Source of the DNA: Betaproteobacteria bacterium | Lineage (GTDB): Bacteria; Pseudomonadota; Gammaproteobacteria; Burkholderiales; Burkholderiaceae_D | NCBI GenBank assembly: GCA_013287275.1 | Contig: JABDED010000011.1 | Span: 1-49,607 of the forward strand | Reading direction: 5' to 3' | DNA length: 49,607 nucleotides | Part shown: piece after piece, positions 10,501-19,594 of the stretch | How positions within the stretch are numbered: position 1 is the stretch's first letter | Layout of the letters: every line of letters begins with the position of its first letter | Notes under the pieces: model-generated | The model's input: only the letters and a program-made list of their open reading frames with translations | Told to the model about the DNA's origin: nothing | The model's database searches: none | Position numbers and translations under genes: made by a program

Positions 10501-11871
10501 TCACTCGCCTGCGGTATCCGGCGTATTGCCGGCTGCATTGCGCGGCGCGCGGCGGCGTGGGCGGCGCTTCTTGGGTGCCGCGGCCTCTTGTTTGGGCTTG
10601 ATGGTCAGCAGGTGCTCGCGTTCAGCGCCGTCGCCGCTAATGAAATCTGTCCACCAGTCGCCGATTTCGGTATCGATCTCGCCCGACGCGCAACGCAGCA
10701 ACAGGAAGTCGTAGCCGGCACGCATGCGCGGATGTTCCAGCAATTTATACGGCGTCTTGCCTGCGCGTTTTTCAAAGCGAGGCTGCATCGCCCAGATATC
10801 GCGCATATCCGAACCTATCTTGCGCTGCAGCGCCAGTGCATCGGTCTGCCGGTTCAGCACGTCGTCGGCCGCCAGGTGCAGGGCGGGAATAGGGAACTCG
10901 CCGGAAGCCCTATATGCATCCCATTTTTCCAGCACCTGGTGCCACAGCAGGGAGGCAAACAGGAAGCCCGGCGATACCGGTTTGCCCTGGCGTATGCGCT
11001 CATCCGTATTGGCCAGCGCCAGGGTGACGAATTTTTCGCCCAGCGGCTGTTCCAGCACTACATCCAGCAGCGGCATCAGGCCGTGGTGCAGGCCTTCTTT
11101 GCGCAGTTGCTGCAGGCAGGCCATCGCATGGCCGCTCATCAGCAGTTTCAGCATTTCATCAAATACGCGCGCAGTAGGCACATTATTGATCAGCGGCGCC
11201 ATCACGGCGATCGGCGCGCTGGTGGCCGGATCTATCGTGAATTGCAGCTTGGCGGCAAAGCGCACCACGCGCAGCATGCGCACTGGGTCTTCGCGGTAGC
11301 GCGCTTCCGGTACGCCGATGATGCGCAGGGTTTTCTTGCGGATGTCGGCGATGCCGTCGTGATAATCCAGCACGGTTTGCGTAGCCGGATCGTAGTACAT
11401 CGCGTTGATCGTGAAGTCGCGCCGCACCGCATCTTCATGCTGCTCGCCGAAGGTATTGTCGCGCAATACGCGGCCATGCTCGTCCTTGGGCGCGCCGTCG
11501 GTGACCGTGCCGCGGAAGGTGGTGACTTCCAGCAAATCCTGGCCGAACATCACGTGCACGATCTGGAAGCGCTTGCCGATGATGAAGGCGCGCCGGAACA
11601 GGCGTTTTACCTGTTCCGGCGTGGCATTGGTGGCGATATCGAAATCCTTGGGTTTCACCCCCAGCAGCAAATCCCTTACCGCGCCGCCCACCACGAAGGC
11701 CTTGAATCCGGCCTCCTGCAGTGTCTGCGTGACCCGGATGGCATTCGAAGACAGCAGGTTGGGATTGATGCCGTGCTCTTTGGCGCTGAGTACCGTCGGT
11801 TCATTATTGGCGCCGGCAGCATCTGCTTTGCTTTTGACGCCCAGCATCTTGCGGATAAACTTTTTAATCAT
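10501..11871 (-). CDS. pcnB: PcnB, poly(A) polymerase I
   Basis: A 456-residue enzyme that adds 3' poly(A) tails to RNA and so marks transcripts for decay. It belongs to the class II nucleotidyltransferases shared with CCA-adding enzymes: the catalytic loop FVVGGAVRDLLLG is at residues 59-71 and the metal-binding DFD at 76-78; RRDFTINAMYYDP and RYREDPVRMLRVVRFAAKL follow. The assignment to PcnB rather than a CCA enzyme rests on the length, the charged leader and the basic C-terminal tail (KKRRPRRRAPRN), which is usual for PcnB. Its ATG overlaps the stop of the HAD gene by ATGA. Confidence 0.93.
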   Translation of the reverse strand: MIKKFIRKMLGVKSKADAAGANNEPTVLSAKEHGINPNLLSSNAIRVTQTLQEAGFKAFVVGGAVRDLLLGVKPKDFDIATNATPEQVKRLFRRAFIIGKRFQIVHVMFGQDLLEVTTFRGTVTDGAPKDEHGRVLRDNTFGEQHEDAVRRDFTINAMYYDPATQTVLDYHDGIADIRKKTLRIIGVPEARYREDPVRMLRVVRFAAKLQFTIDPATSAPIAVMAPLINNVPTARVFDEMLKLLMSGHAMACLQQLRKEGLHHGLMPLLDVVLEQPLGEKFVTLALANTDERIRQGKPVSPGFLFASLLWHQVLEKWDAYRASGEFPIPALHLAADDVLNRQTDALALQRKIGSDMRDIWAMQPRFEKRAGKTPYKLLEHPRMRAGYDFLLLRCASGEIDTEIGDWWTDFISGDGAEREHLLTIKPKQEAAAPKKRRPRRRAPRNAAGNTPDTAGE

Positions 11872-12545
11872 TGCGCATTGAATAAGGTGAGGATGGGCCA
11901 GCCCTGCCGGGTAGCATGTGCCATTAGTTTAGCATTCGGATTGGTCGCCACCGGGTGGGTAACGACGGATAACAAAGGAATATCGTTTTGCGAGTCGCTG
12001 TAAAAATGGCTGCAACTGAAGTCGCTTAGCTTCTTGCCCTGCCGGTCCAGCCATTGATTCAGGTGTATCACCTTGCCTTCGCCGGAGGTGGGCACGCCCA
12101 GTAGCTTGCCGGTGAGGTTGCCCTCCGCTGTCAGTTCAGGCTCGGCGGCGATCAGGTTGTCCACTCCCAGCGCGCCGGCAATAGGTGCCGTGACAAAGCG
12201 GTTGGTGGCGGTAATGATGGCCAGCAGGTCGCCGTGGTCCTGGTGGCGCTTGATCAGGTCCAGCGCCGCCGGCAGGATCACCGGTTGTATCACTTCCTGC
12301 ATGAATTGCTCATGCCAGGCATCCAGTTGCTTGCGCGGGAACTGCGCCAGCGTACCCAGCGCGAACTCCAGGTATGCCACCGGGTCCAGCGTGCCGGCCT
12401 GGTATTGCGCAAAGAATTCGGCATTGTGTTTTTCAAATTCAGCCGCGTCCACTGCACCTATGCGGCTCAGGAACTGGCCCCATTCGTAGTCGGAATCGAT
12501 GGGGATCAGCGTGTGGTCGAGGTCAAACAAGGCAAGATTATTCAT
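11868..12545 (-). CDS. HAD-superfamily phosphatase, HAD-IB (SerB-like)
   Basis: A 225-residue soluble haloacid-dehalogenase-type hydrolase. The catalytic motif DLDHTL lies at residues 7-12 (both Asp present), motif II is in IITATNRFVTAPIA near 102-115, and the third motif lies in CSHFYSDSQNDIPLL, where the DSxxDIPLL pattern puts it in the HAD-IB subfamily with SerB-like and histidinol-phosphatase-like enzymes. Substrate cannot be told from sequence. The start MNNLALFDLD at 12545 is 5 bases after the hda stop; reading through from 13352 would overlay hda. Gene order hda-HAD-pcnB-folK suggests a housekeeping operon. Confidence 0.9.
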   Translation of the reverse strand: MNNLALFDLDHTLIPIDSDYEWGQFLSRIGAVDAAEFEKHNAEFFAQYQAGTLDPVAYLEFALGTLAQFPRKQLDAWHEQFMQEVIQPVILPAALDLIKRHQDHGDLLAIITATNRFVTAPIAGALGVDNLIAAEPELTAEGNLTGKLLGVPTSGEGKVIHLNQWLDRQGKKLSDFSCSHFYSDSQNDIPLLSVVTHPVATNPNAKLMAHATRQGWPILTLFNAQ

Positions 12546-12550
12546 GTCGG

Positions 12551-13234
12551 CTATGAAGTATACGCTTCCTGCTGCAGCAGGAAATCCCGCAGTAGCGGTA
12601 AGGTGATGGGCCGCTTGGTTTCCAGCGAATACTGGTCCAGCGCGATCAGCATCTTGGTCAGCGAATTCATGTCGCGCTGATAATGCGTAATCAGATACGG
12701 CAGCACGCCGCTGGAAATGCTCATGCTGCGCTGCAGGGCCGCCTTTTCCAGCGCATTGATCTTGTCTTCGTCGGTCAGCCCGTGCACCTGGTAAATCAGG
12801 CCCCAGCCCAGGCGGGTGCGCAGGTCTTCCCGGACGCCGAGTATCATCGGCGGATGGTTGCCCGCCGCGATCAGGAAGGCGCCGTTGGCACGCGCCTCGT
12901 TGAACAGGTTGAACGCGTCGATCTGCGCCTTTGGCGACAATTTTTCGCAATCGTCCAGCAGGTACATGCTGACTGCCGGCGTATAGGTAAAGGCCTCGCT
13001 GCCAGCGTCCGGGGTCAGGAAGCGGGCAGCGCCGGTGTCCGCCAGCGCCTGCAGCAAATGGGTTTTGCCAGCACCGGGCTGACCCCACAGGTAGACGAAG
13101 CGTTCGCCATACAAGCTCGGGGTGCGGGTAGAAAACAGGCTGAGCAATTGCGCCAGTTCGGCGTTCTGTCCAACAACAAAGGTATCGAGAGACTGCGGTT
13201 TTTCCGCGTCCAGATCCAGCAATAATTGCCTCAT
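12551..13234 (-). CDS. hda: Hda, DnaA regulatory inactivator
   Basis: A 227-residue AAA+ protein that, with the loaded sliding clamp, stimulates ATP hydrolysis by DnaA and prevents re-initiation of replication. QLLLDL at residues 3-8 is a clamp-binding motif. The Walker A loop GQPGAGKT is at 51-58 and the Walker B-like YLLDDCEKL near 111-119. It lacks the DNA-binding C-terminal domain of DnaA, as Hda should. Its ATG overlaps the stop of the upstream permease gene (ATGA), so the two are translationally coupled. Confidence 0.93.
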   Translation of the reverse strand: MRQLLLDLDAEKPQSLDTFVVGQNAELAQLLSLFSTRTPSLYGERFVYLWGQPGAGKTHLLQALADTGAARFLTPDAGSEAFTYTPAVSMYLLDDCEKLSPKAQIDAFNLFNEARANGAFLIAAGNHPPMILGVREDLRTRLGWGLIYQVHGLTDEDKINALEKAALQRSMSISSGVLPYLITHYQRDMNSLTKMLIALDQYSLETKRPITLPLLRDFLLQQEAYTS

Positions 13235-14316
13235 GGCTGATGATAAAAACTACTATTAAAATAATGTGAGCGCAAATGCCTGACCGCAACCGAAATAATC
13301 GCCGATGCAGGCAAGGCGACCAGGATGCCGATGAAACCGAATAGCTGGCCAAACGCCAGCAAGGCGAAAATCACCGTCAGCGGATGCAGGCCTATGCGCT
13401 CGCCAACCAGCCGCGGAGTCAGGAAGAAAGACTCAATCACCTGGCCCAGGCCGTACACAATGGCGACTGACACCAGGCCGCTCAAATCGTTAAACTGCAA
13501 TACCGCTCCGATCAGGGCCAGCGTCAGACCCAGCCCGTAGCCCAGGTAGGGTATAAATACCAGGAAGCCGGTGATAATGCCCACCGGCAATGCCAGGTCG
13601 AAGCGTGCAATTGCCAGTGCGATCGAATAATACACCGCCAGCACCAGCATCACCATGATTTGTCCACGCAGGTATTGCGCCAGGATGCTGTCGACTTCCA
13701 GCACCGCGTCCCTGGTGTTTTGCGCCCAGCGGCGCGGGATGAAATGCTCCAGCCTTGCCATCATTGCATGCCAGTCCATCAACAGATAAAACAGCACGAT
13801 GGGGATCAGCAGCAAGTTGGCCAAAAAACCCATCACTGCAGTGCCGCCCACCCGTACCGACGACAGTATCGCCTTGCCTAGCACGTCGCCGCTGTCCTTC
13901 AATTGTTCCGCCAGCATGGTCTTGATGCCAGCGCTGTCCAGTTGCGCAGTAATTCCCAACTCTTGCAGCCTGGGGCTGAGGCTTGTGTTTAGTTTGTCGA
14001 GGAACTTGGGAATCTGCTCCTGCAATTGCGGGATCTGTTTTTGCAGTATAGGCGTGATGATCAAGAACATTGCCAATACCGACGCAATCAGCAACACGAT
14101 CAGCAGGGTAGCCGCCACAGGGCGCGGCAGGCTGATCTTGCCGAACCGGTATGCGCATAGCCGGTCGACCCAGGGGTTCAGGATATATGCGAGGATGGCG
14201 GCGACGATGAAGGGCATCAGCACCGGCCCCAGCAAGCTCAGCAGAACCAGCAATGCCAGCGCGACGCACAGCCACAAAGCAGTCTGTTTTTGTTCCGCGG
14301 TGAAGGAAAATGCCAT
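13231..14316 (-). CDS. AI-2E family transporter (PerM-like permease)
   Basis: A 361-residue inner-membrane protein of the AI-2 exporter superfamily, with about eight hydrophobic segments: LALLVLLSLLGPVLMPFIVAA near 18-38, a second near 65-85, and a cluster in the C-terminal half (GIITGFLVFIPYLGYGLGL). The LAYILNPWVDRL motif is typical. Transported substrate is unknown; members range from AI-2 exporters to sodium/proton antiporters. ATG at 14316 is chosen because it begins the usual N-terminus, but it lacks a clear ribosome site and in-frame starts lie upstream at 14376 and 14502. It heads the operon perM-hda-HAD-pcnB-folK and is divergent from purM, an arrangement common in Burkholderiales. 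Confidence 0.85.
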   Translation of the reverse strand: MAFSFTAEQKQTALWLCVALALLVLLSLLGPVLMPFIVAAILAYILNPWVDRLCAYRFGKISLPRPVAATLLIVLLIASVLAMFLIITPILQKQIPQLQEQIPKFLDKLNTSLSPRLQELGITAQLDSAGIKTMLAEQLKDSGDVLGKAILSSVRVGGTAVMGFLANLLLIPIVLFYLLMDWHAMMARLEHFIPRRWAQNTRDAVLEVDSILAQYLRGQIMVMLVLAVYYSIALAIARFDLALPVGIITGFLVFIPYLGYGLGLTLALIGAVLQFNDLSGLVSVAIVYGLGQVIESFFLTPRLVGERIGLHPLTVIFALLAFGQLFGFIGILVALPASAIISVAVRHLRSHYFNSSFYHQP

Positions 14317-14500
14317 CGTTGTCGATTTGTTATTCAGGTAGTAAGGGCGTTTAAAACCGCGCATAAAACTGCTCATTACCCAAAAAGCGGGTGTTTGCCG
14401 AGTCGATTTGTTAAAATAGCGGTTTCGCAGAGGTATTTTCCGCAATTCTTCTATTTTACCGCCTCTACCGCATCTATTCTCGTTTCTATTGCCTAATATC

Positions 14501-15544
14501 ATGAGCTCAACTAATAATGTTTCCCTTTCTTATCGTGACGCCGGCGTCGACATGGTCGCCGGCGACGCGCTGGTAGAGGCAATCAAGCCTTTTGCCAAGC
14601 GCACCATGCGCGAGGGCGTCATGGCTGGAATTGGCGGTTTTGGCGCCATGTTTGAAATTAGTAAAAAATACAAGGAACCGGTGCTGGTATCCGGCACTGA
14701 CGGTGTAGGCACCAAGCTGAAACTGGCTTTTCACCTGAATCGCCACGACACGGTCGGGATAGACCTAGTGGCGATGAGCGTCAACGATATCCTGGTGCAG
14801 GGCGCTGAGCCGCTGTTTTTCCTGGATTATTTCGCCTGCGGCAAATTGGATGTGCCTTCTGCGACCGACGTGATCAAGGGTATTGCCTTCGGTTGCGAGC
14901 AGGCCGGTTGCGCGCTGATAGGCGGCGAAACCGCGGAAATGCCTTCGATGTACCCGGACGGCGAATACGACCTGGCCGGTTTTGCGGTCGGCGCGGTGGA
15001 AAAATCCAAGATCATCGACGGCAGCAAGATTGCTCCCGGCGATGTGATCCTGGGCCTGGCTTCTTCCGGCATCCATTCCAATGGCTTTTCGCTGGTGCGC
15101 AAGATCATCGAAGTTTCCCAGCCTGACCTGAACAGCGATTTCCATGGCCGCACACTGGCCGATGCGCTGATGGCGCCGACCCGCATCTATGTCAAGCCTT
15201 TGCTGGCGCTGATGGCAAGCATGGAAGTCAAGGGCATGGCGCACATCACCGGCGGCGGCCTGGTAGAGAATGTGCCGCGCGTATTGCGTGATAACCTGAC
15301 TGCGGTCCTGCACAAGGACGCCTGGGTCATGCCGCCTTTGTTCACCTGGCTGCAACAGCACGGCGGCGTGGCCGACGCCGAGATGCACCGCGTCTTCAAT
15401 TGCGGCATCGGCATGGTGGTTATCGTATCGAAAGAAAATGCAGATGCAGCGCTGGCGCAACTGACGGCTGCCGGCGAGACGGCGACGCGTATCGGTGAAA
15501 TCCGCGCGCGTGAAGGCGACGAAGCGCAGACTATCGTGGTCTGA
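14501..15544 (+). CDS. purM: PurM, phosphoribosylformylglycinamidine cyclo-ligase
   Basis: A 347-residue ATP-dependent enzyme that closes the imidazole ring (AIR synthetase) in purine synthesis. Family signatures: [18 protein letters not shown] at the start, [15 protein letters not shown] near 57-71, [25 protein letters not shown] near 86-110, IGGETAEMP near 138, and [16 protein letters not shown] near 245. ATG at 14501 gives the usual start; a TTG four codons earlier is also in frame. It is transcribed alone and ends at a strong terminator. Confidence 0.97.
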   Translation: MSSTNNVSLSYRDAGVDMVAGDALVEAIKPFAKRTMREGVMAGIGGFGAMFEISKKYKEPVLVSGTDGVGTKLKLAFHLNRHDTVGIDLVAMSVNDILVQGAEPLFFLDYFACGKLDVPSATDVIKGIAFGCEQAGCALIGGETAEMPSMYPDGEYDLAGFAVGAVEKSKIIDGSKIAPGDVILGLASSGIHSNGFSLVRKIIEVSQPDLNSDFHGRTLADALMAPTRIYVKPLLALMASMEVKGMAHITGGGLVENVPRVLRDNLTAVLHKDAWVMPPLFTWLQQHGGVADAEMHRVFNCGIGMVVIVSKENADAALAQLTAAGETATRIGEIRAREGDEAQTIVV

Positions 15545-15562
15545 ACACTGCCGGGCAACAAC

Positions 15563-15592
15563 AAAAAAGCGCACCTTGGGTGCGCTTTTTTG
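15563..15592 (+). terminator. rho-independent terminator after purM
   Basis: GCGCACC (15569-15575) and GGTGCGC (15579-15585) form a perfect stem with a 3-base loop, flanked by six A before and six T after. The flanking A- and T-runs make it able to work in both directions, which would also stop the decayed minus-strand gene that follows. Confidence 0.92.
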
Positions 15593-15601
15593 TTGGGCAG
15601 C

Positions 15602-15787
15602 CTATTTCACGGTGCGGTTATTTCTCCATGGGTAGCGTTCCAGTTGCAGCGCCGGTGCAGTGCTTTGCTGCGCCAGTTGCGAGGTGCCGAAGCCGGCTGG
15701 CGGGCAACTGGAAGGATTGCTATAGCCGATCGCGGCGGATAGCTGGCGCTCACTGCTGCCTTCCAGCGCGTGTGCCAAATCGTCTGT
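15602..15787 (-). pseudogene. remnant of an AraC-family regulator, C-terminal part
   Basis: Read on the minus strand from 15787 to a stop at 15602 there are 61 codons. The segment with LAHALEGSS and RQLSAAIGYSNPSS resembles the second helix-turn-helix of AraC regulators (compare the usual LxxLAxxLGYSDPSxFxRAFxRW). After NPSS the match is lost except for FGTS, as if a small deletion or frameshift removed the RAFRRW part. An in-frame stop (15788-15790) cuts off everything upstream, and no N-terminal sensor domain is present. This is pattern recognition by eye on a short fragment, so it is a moderate call. Confidence 0.4.
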
Positions 15788-15867
15788 CTATAGATGATCA
15801 GAAAATAGGATGACGCCATGTGATAAGATTTTACTCCGTTAAAAATCCCACCTTGCGGCATGAAAGT

Positions 15868-16422
15868 ATGACGATCAAACGATGTTCCTGGGCGAATTCC
15901 GCCAATCCGCTGTACCTGGACTACCATGACAACGAGTGGGGCGTGCCTTGCCATGACGAAAACCGCCTGTTTGAAATGCTGAACCTGGAGGGCGCGCAGG
16001 CGGGCCTGAGCTGGGAAACCATCTTGAACAAGCGCGCAAGCTACCGGCTTGCCTTTGATAATTGGGATGCCAGGAAAATCGCCCGCTACGATGCGGCCAA
16101 AGTGGCGGAATTGCTGGCCAATCCCGGCATAGTCAGGAACAAGCTGAAGGTCGCGGCGGCAATTACCAATGCGCAGGCTTACCTGCGTCTGTGCGATGAA
16201 GTCGGCGGGCTGGATGCCTATTTATGGGCCTATGTAAAAGGCAAGCCTATCCGGAACAAGGGCGAACGCATCATCAAGACCGAGCTGTCGGATGCGATTT
16301 CCAAGGATTTGCTGAAGCGCGGTTTCAAGTTTGTCGGCTCGACGATTATCTACGCCTATATGCAGGGCATAGGCATGGTGCAAGACCATGCGGCGGACTG
16401 CGACTGGCGCAAGAAGAAGTAG
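15868..16422 (+). CDS. tag: Tag, DNA-3-methyladenine glycosylase I
   Basis: A 184-residue base-excision repair enzyme that removes 3-methyladenine from alkylated DNA. The zinc ligands of the family are present: Cys6 and His20 at the N-terminus and His174 and Cys178 at the C-terminus (VQDHAADCDW). The core motifs CSWANSANPLYLDYHDNEWG, EGAQAGLSW and GFKFVGSTIIYAYMQGIGMV are complete. ATG at 15868 matches the usual start; an in-frame ATG 48 bases earlier would add 16 unrelated residues. It stands alone, followed by a terminator. Confidence 0.97.
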   Translation: MTIKRCSWANSANPLYLDYHDNEWGVPCHDENRLFEMLNLEGAQAGLSWETILNKRASYRLAFDNWDARKIARYDAAKVAELLANPGIVRNKLKVAAAITNAQAYLRLCDEVGGLDAYLWAYVKGKPIRNKGERIIKTELSDAISKDLLKRGFKFVGSTIIYAYMQGIGMVQDHAADCDWRKKK

Positions 16423-16468
16423 CTGAAACCACCAAGCCGCGGAGAGTTCGCTCCCAACTTCGCGCAAC

Positions 16469-16498
16469 GAAAAGGCACTCGATTGGAGCGCCTTTTTG
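16469..16498. terminator. shared terminator between tag and the S9 peptidase gene
   Basis: AAAAGGCACTC pairs with GAGCGCCTTTTT around GATTG, with a single A/C mismatch. A-run on one side and T-run on the other mean it can serve both convergent genes: tag ends at 16422 and the minus-strand peptidase at 16514. Confidence 0.8.
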
Positions 16499-16513
16499 CT
16501 AAGTATGTAATGG

Positions 16514-18502
16514 CTATTGCTTGCCGATATTCTGGTCCAGGAATTTCTCCACCCTGGTCCAGAAGTCGACGTTGTTTTTCTTCAGGGTCCAACCGTGGCC
16601 TTCCTCACCGTATACTATCCATTCCACGTTGGGATTGTGGGCCTTGACCTTGTCATAGAATTTAGTGCCGTGCACCAGAGGAACCCGGACGTCGGCGCCG
16701 CCATACGCCAGGATCAGCGGTTTTTTCAGGCGCGCGGCTTGTTCTATCGGCGACGTCGCCTTTAATTGCTCTGCATCTTTCACCTGGTCGCCGATCAGGG
16801 TCGGCATGCCGTATTTGGCCCAATCGTCCGACATGTCGCTCCAGGTAACGTCGTACAGCAAATTGATGTCGGATACGCCGACCCAGCTGATGCCGCACTG
16901 ATACAAGTCCGGCTCCTTGATCAGGCCCATTAGTGTTGCGTAACCGCCGTAGCTGGCGCCGGCGATGCAAATCCGTTTCGGATCGGCATAGCCTTGTTGA
17001 ATCGCCCACCTGGTGCCGTCGGTAATGTCGTCCTGCATCGCCAGGCCCCATTGCTTCCAGCCGGCCCGGTATAGCTTGGTGCCGTAACCCTCGCTGCCGC
17101 GAAACTCCGGTTGCAGTACCGCGTAGCCGCGCGAGGCCAGGAATTGCACTTCCGGATCCCAGCCCCAGTGGCCGCCCCTGACATAAGGTCCGCCGTGCAC
17201 CATCACGATCATCGGCAGGTTTTTCCCGCTGCTTCCCTTGGGAAGTGTCAGATAGGCCGGGATTTCCAGGCCGTCCCTTGCCTTGTACCTGACCATGTCC
17301 ATATGCGACATTTTCTTCCTGTCTATATTGGGAAGCGATTCGCCTAGCGGTGAAAATTTACCTGTCTCGGTATTGAACAATAAATAGATGCCCGGGTAGA
17401 TGTCGGAAAACGCACGCACCAGCACAGTTTTGCTGTCCGCAAATTCAGCGCCTGAGATGGTATTGATGGTGTCGGGAAGCTGAGCGTCTATCCTCGCCTG
17501 CAGCTTTTTCCAGTCTTCGTCAAACCACAGCGTGGCCCATGCATCGGTTTCATAGCGTAAGCCCGTTACTTTATTCTTGATGGCGCTATAGGCAAAATAT
17601 CCCTCGAAGTCGTAGCCCTTCAGGGTAATGATGGGGGTGGGTAGCAGCTTGTTGTTTTCCAGATCGTATTCATACATGGAAGCGGTGTCTTGCCCCCGGT
17701 GAGAGGTGACAAACAGGCGGCCATCCGGGCCGATGAACTCAGGGGAAAAGCCGTCATCCGTCAATGGATCAAACTCGATCAGCTTGCGCCAATGATCGGT
17801 CTTGGGATCCCGGTAAAAAATCGTAGTGATATTTTTGTCAGAGGCGTTGGCGATTCTTACTTGCCCGGCCTTATCGACTAAAAAGCCTTTGGAATTCTTG
17901 GGCGTGTCGATACGCTGGGTCAGGCCGGTTTTCGTGTTCAGCCTCAAAAAATTGCGGGTCGGGTTCAGATCGTTGCCATTGCTTTCCACAATGAATACAT
18001 CGTCGGAATTTTCACGGTGATCGACATCGATAAAGAAGTGATTGGGCGCCAGTTGGCGGCTGATCTTTCTTTCCATGCTGTAGAAGCGCTCAATCAGTTC
18101 CCGGTAATTGCTGCCGTCAATATCGATAGCGTATAGCCCTGGGCCGCTCCGGACGTCGCCCACACCGGTTTTCTTGTCGGTTACCTGGAATACCAGGCGC
18201 CTGTTATTGACCCAGTGGACATTGGCGATATCCAGATTGGAAAAATGTTCCAGGATCTTGTGCGCATTGCTCGCGACGTCGATGACGGCCAGCATGACCC
18301 TTTCGTCGGAGCCGGAGACCAGAATCGCGACCGAGGTGCCGTCGGGGGACAATTGGGCGCTGTTTAAGACCCTGGCTTTGAAAAATTCTTCCACCGGAGG
18401 CGGCGCTACTTGCGCCTGAGCCTGTTGCAGAGCGGGCAGGCCGCAACAAAAATAGAATGTGGCGCCGAATATGGCCAGCTTGAGACTATGCTTATGATTC
18501 AT
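16514..18502 (-). CDS. secreted S9 family peptidase (prolyl oligopeptidase / acylaminoacyl peptidase type)
   Basis: A 662-residue exported serine peptidase. Residues 1-31 are a signal peptide (HKHSLKLAIFGATFYFCCG, cleavage after AQA). Residues about 35-400 are a beta-propeller with repeats such as SPDGTSVAILVSGSDER, and residues about 400-662 an alpha/beta-hydrolase domain. The catalytic triad reads Ser517 in GASYGGY, Asp604 in ADVRVP and His636 in EEGHGW; the oxyanion motif MVHGGPYVRGG precedes it. Family members cleave oligopeptides in the periplasm. It is transcribed alone. Confidence 0.92.
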   Translation of the reverse strand: MNHKHSLKLAIFGATFYFCCGLPALQQAQAQVAPPPVEEFFKARVLNSAQLSPDGTSVAILVSGSDERVMLAVIDVASNAHKILEHFSNLDIANVHWVNNRRLVFQVTDKKTGVGDVRSGPGLYAIDIDGSNYRELIERFYSMERKISRQLAPNHFFIDVDHRENSDDVFIVESNGNDLNPTRNFLRLNTKTGLTQRIDTPKNSKGFLVDKAGQVRIANASDKNITTIFYRDPKTDHWRKLIEFDPLTDDGFSPEFIGPDGRLFVTSHRGQDTASMYEYDLENNKLLPTPIITLKGYDFEGYFAYSAIKNKVTGLRYETDAWATLWFDEDWKKLQARIDAQLPDTINTISGAEFADSKTVLVRAFSDIYPGIYLLFNTETGKFSPLGESLPNIDRKKMSHMDMVRYKARDGLEIPAYLTLPKGSSGKNLPMIVMVHGGPYVRGGHWGWDPEVQFLASRGYAVLQPEFRGSEGYGTKLYRAGWKQWGLAMQDDITDGTRWAIQQGYADPKRICIAGASYGGYATLMGLIKEPDLYQCGISWVGVSDINLLYDVTWSDMSDDWAKYGMPTLIGDQVKDAEQLKATSPIEQAARLKKPLILAYGGADVRVPLVHGTKFYDKVKAHNPNVEWIVYGEEGHGWTLKKNNVDFWTRVEKFLDQNIGKQ

Positions 18503-18620
18503 CGTCCAGTCTTTCCCTAAGGATTTTTATTGTGGAAAAGACATTGTACATAAGAAAGATGACAATAATTTAAGTCACGTCATCTATTTTTGATGTGTGG
18601 AGAGCTTGGCTCCGGCTTGT

Positions 18621-19499
18621 TTAGGGCTGCTTGTCGCCGAATTGCTGTGCCAGCGTTTGCAGTTTGGCGGGCTGGTTGTCGGCGGAAGTGCCGAGATACT
18701 CCGGCACTTGCACCCGTACCGGCTTGCTATGCATATTGGCGGACGACAGCACGTTGCTGGTCGCATCCGGCGCGGCGTTCCAGACGGGATCATCTATGCC
18801 TTCAAATACCGTTTTCAGCTGCTGGCCCCAGGAATTCCGTATCATCTGGAAATACTGGTTTTTTTCGTCTATCGTGACAAAGTGGCTGACCGCCAGGCTG
18901 TCGTTCTTATACACCAGCAGGTCCAGCGGCAGGCCTACCGAGATATTCGAGCGCAAGGTAGAGTCCATCGAGATCAATGCGCACTTTGCCGCTTCATCCA
19001 GGCTGGTGGACGGATTGACAACCCGGTCTATGATGGGCTTGCCGTACTTGGCTTCGCCGATCTGGAAGTAGGTGCTTTCATTATGGGATTCTATGAAATT
19101 GCCGGCCGCATAGATCTGGAACAGGCGGCAGCGCTCGCCCTTGATCTGGCCGCCGAAAATGATGCTGACATTGAAATCGATGCCGAATTCCGCCAGCGCT
19201 TCGGCATCGCGCTTGTGCACGGTGCGTACTGCGTCGCCCAGCATGCGCGCGGCTTCATACATGTTGCCGGCGGTCCAGATGCTGTGGCCTTCTTCGCTCA
19301 CATGCTCTGCCACCAATTGGCGTATCGATTGCGAAATCGACAGGTTGCCGGCTGTCATCAGCACCATCATCCTGTCGCCGGGATTTTCAAACACGCTCAT
19401 CTTGCGGAAAGTGCCGACTTGGTCCACGCCTGCGTTGGTGCGTGAATCGGAAAGAAAGACCAGGCCCTCGTCGAGGCGCATGCCTACACAATATGTCAT
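18621..19499 (-). CDS. Anbu, proteasome-like Ntn-hydrolase (bacterial proteasome homologue)
   Basis: A 292-residue member of the Anbu branch of the proteasome/HslV family. After Met removal the chain would begin with the nucleophile Thr (TYCVGMRLDEGLVFLSDSRT), the classic start of this fold, followed by NAGVDQVGTFRKM with the conserved Lys, VLMTAGNLSISQ, and CALISMDSTLRSNISVGLPLDLLVYK. Nearly all Anbu genes lie next to a transglutaminase-like protease, an alpha-E protein and a circularly permuted ATP-grasp protein, and all three are directly upstream here. Anbu assembles into rings or helices; proteolytic activity and substrates are not settled. A 95-base gap from the transglutaminase gene may hold an extra promoter. 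Confidence 0.9.
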   Translation of the reverse strand: MTYCVGMRLDEGLVFLSDSRTNAGVDQVGTFRKMSVFENPGDRMMVLMTAGNLSISQSIRQLVAEHVSEEGHSIWTAGNMYEAARMLGDAVRTVHKRDAEALAEFGIDFNVSIIFGGQIKGERCRLFQIYAAGNFIESHNESTYFQIGEAKYGKPIIDRVVNPSTSLDEAAKCALISMDSTLRSNISVGLPLDLLVYKNDSLAVSHFVTIDEKNQYFQMIRNSWGQQLKTVFEGIDDPVWNAAPDATSNVLSSANMHSKPVRVQVPEYLGTSADNQPAKLQTLAQQFGDKQP

Positions 19500-19594
19500 G
19501 TTTGCAACATCTTGATGAAAACCATTATTTTACACTTTGAAGTACCGCAATAAGCGGACTCCCGTGGATTTCTTCCGTATTGCCGGGGTGTCTG

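Noticed and set aside
10393-12003. Plus-strand open frame of 536 codons opposite folK and pcnB
   Set aside because: Same reason: antisense shadow, with low-complexity translation and no ribosome site.
14395-14417. TTGCCG and TAAAAT before purM as a promoter
   Set aside because: Spacing is 11 bases, too short for sigma-70; only an extended -10 (TGTTAAAAT) remains, too weak to call.
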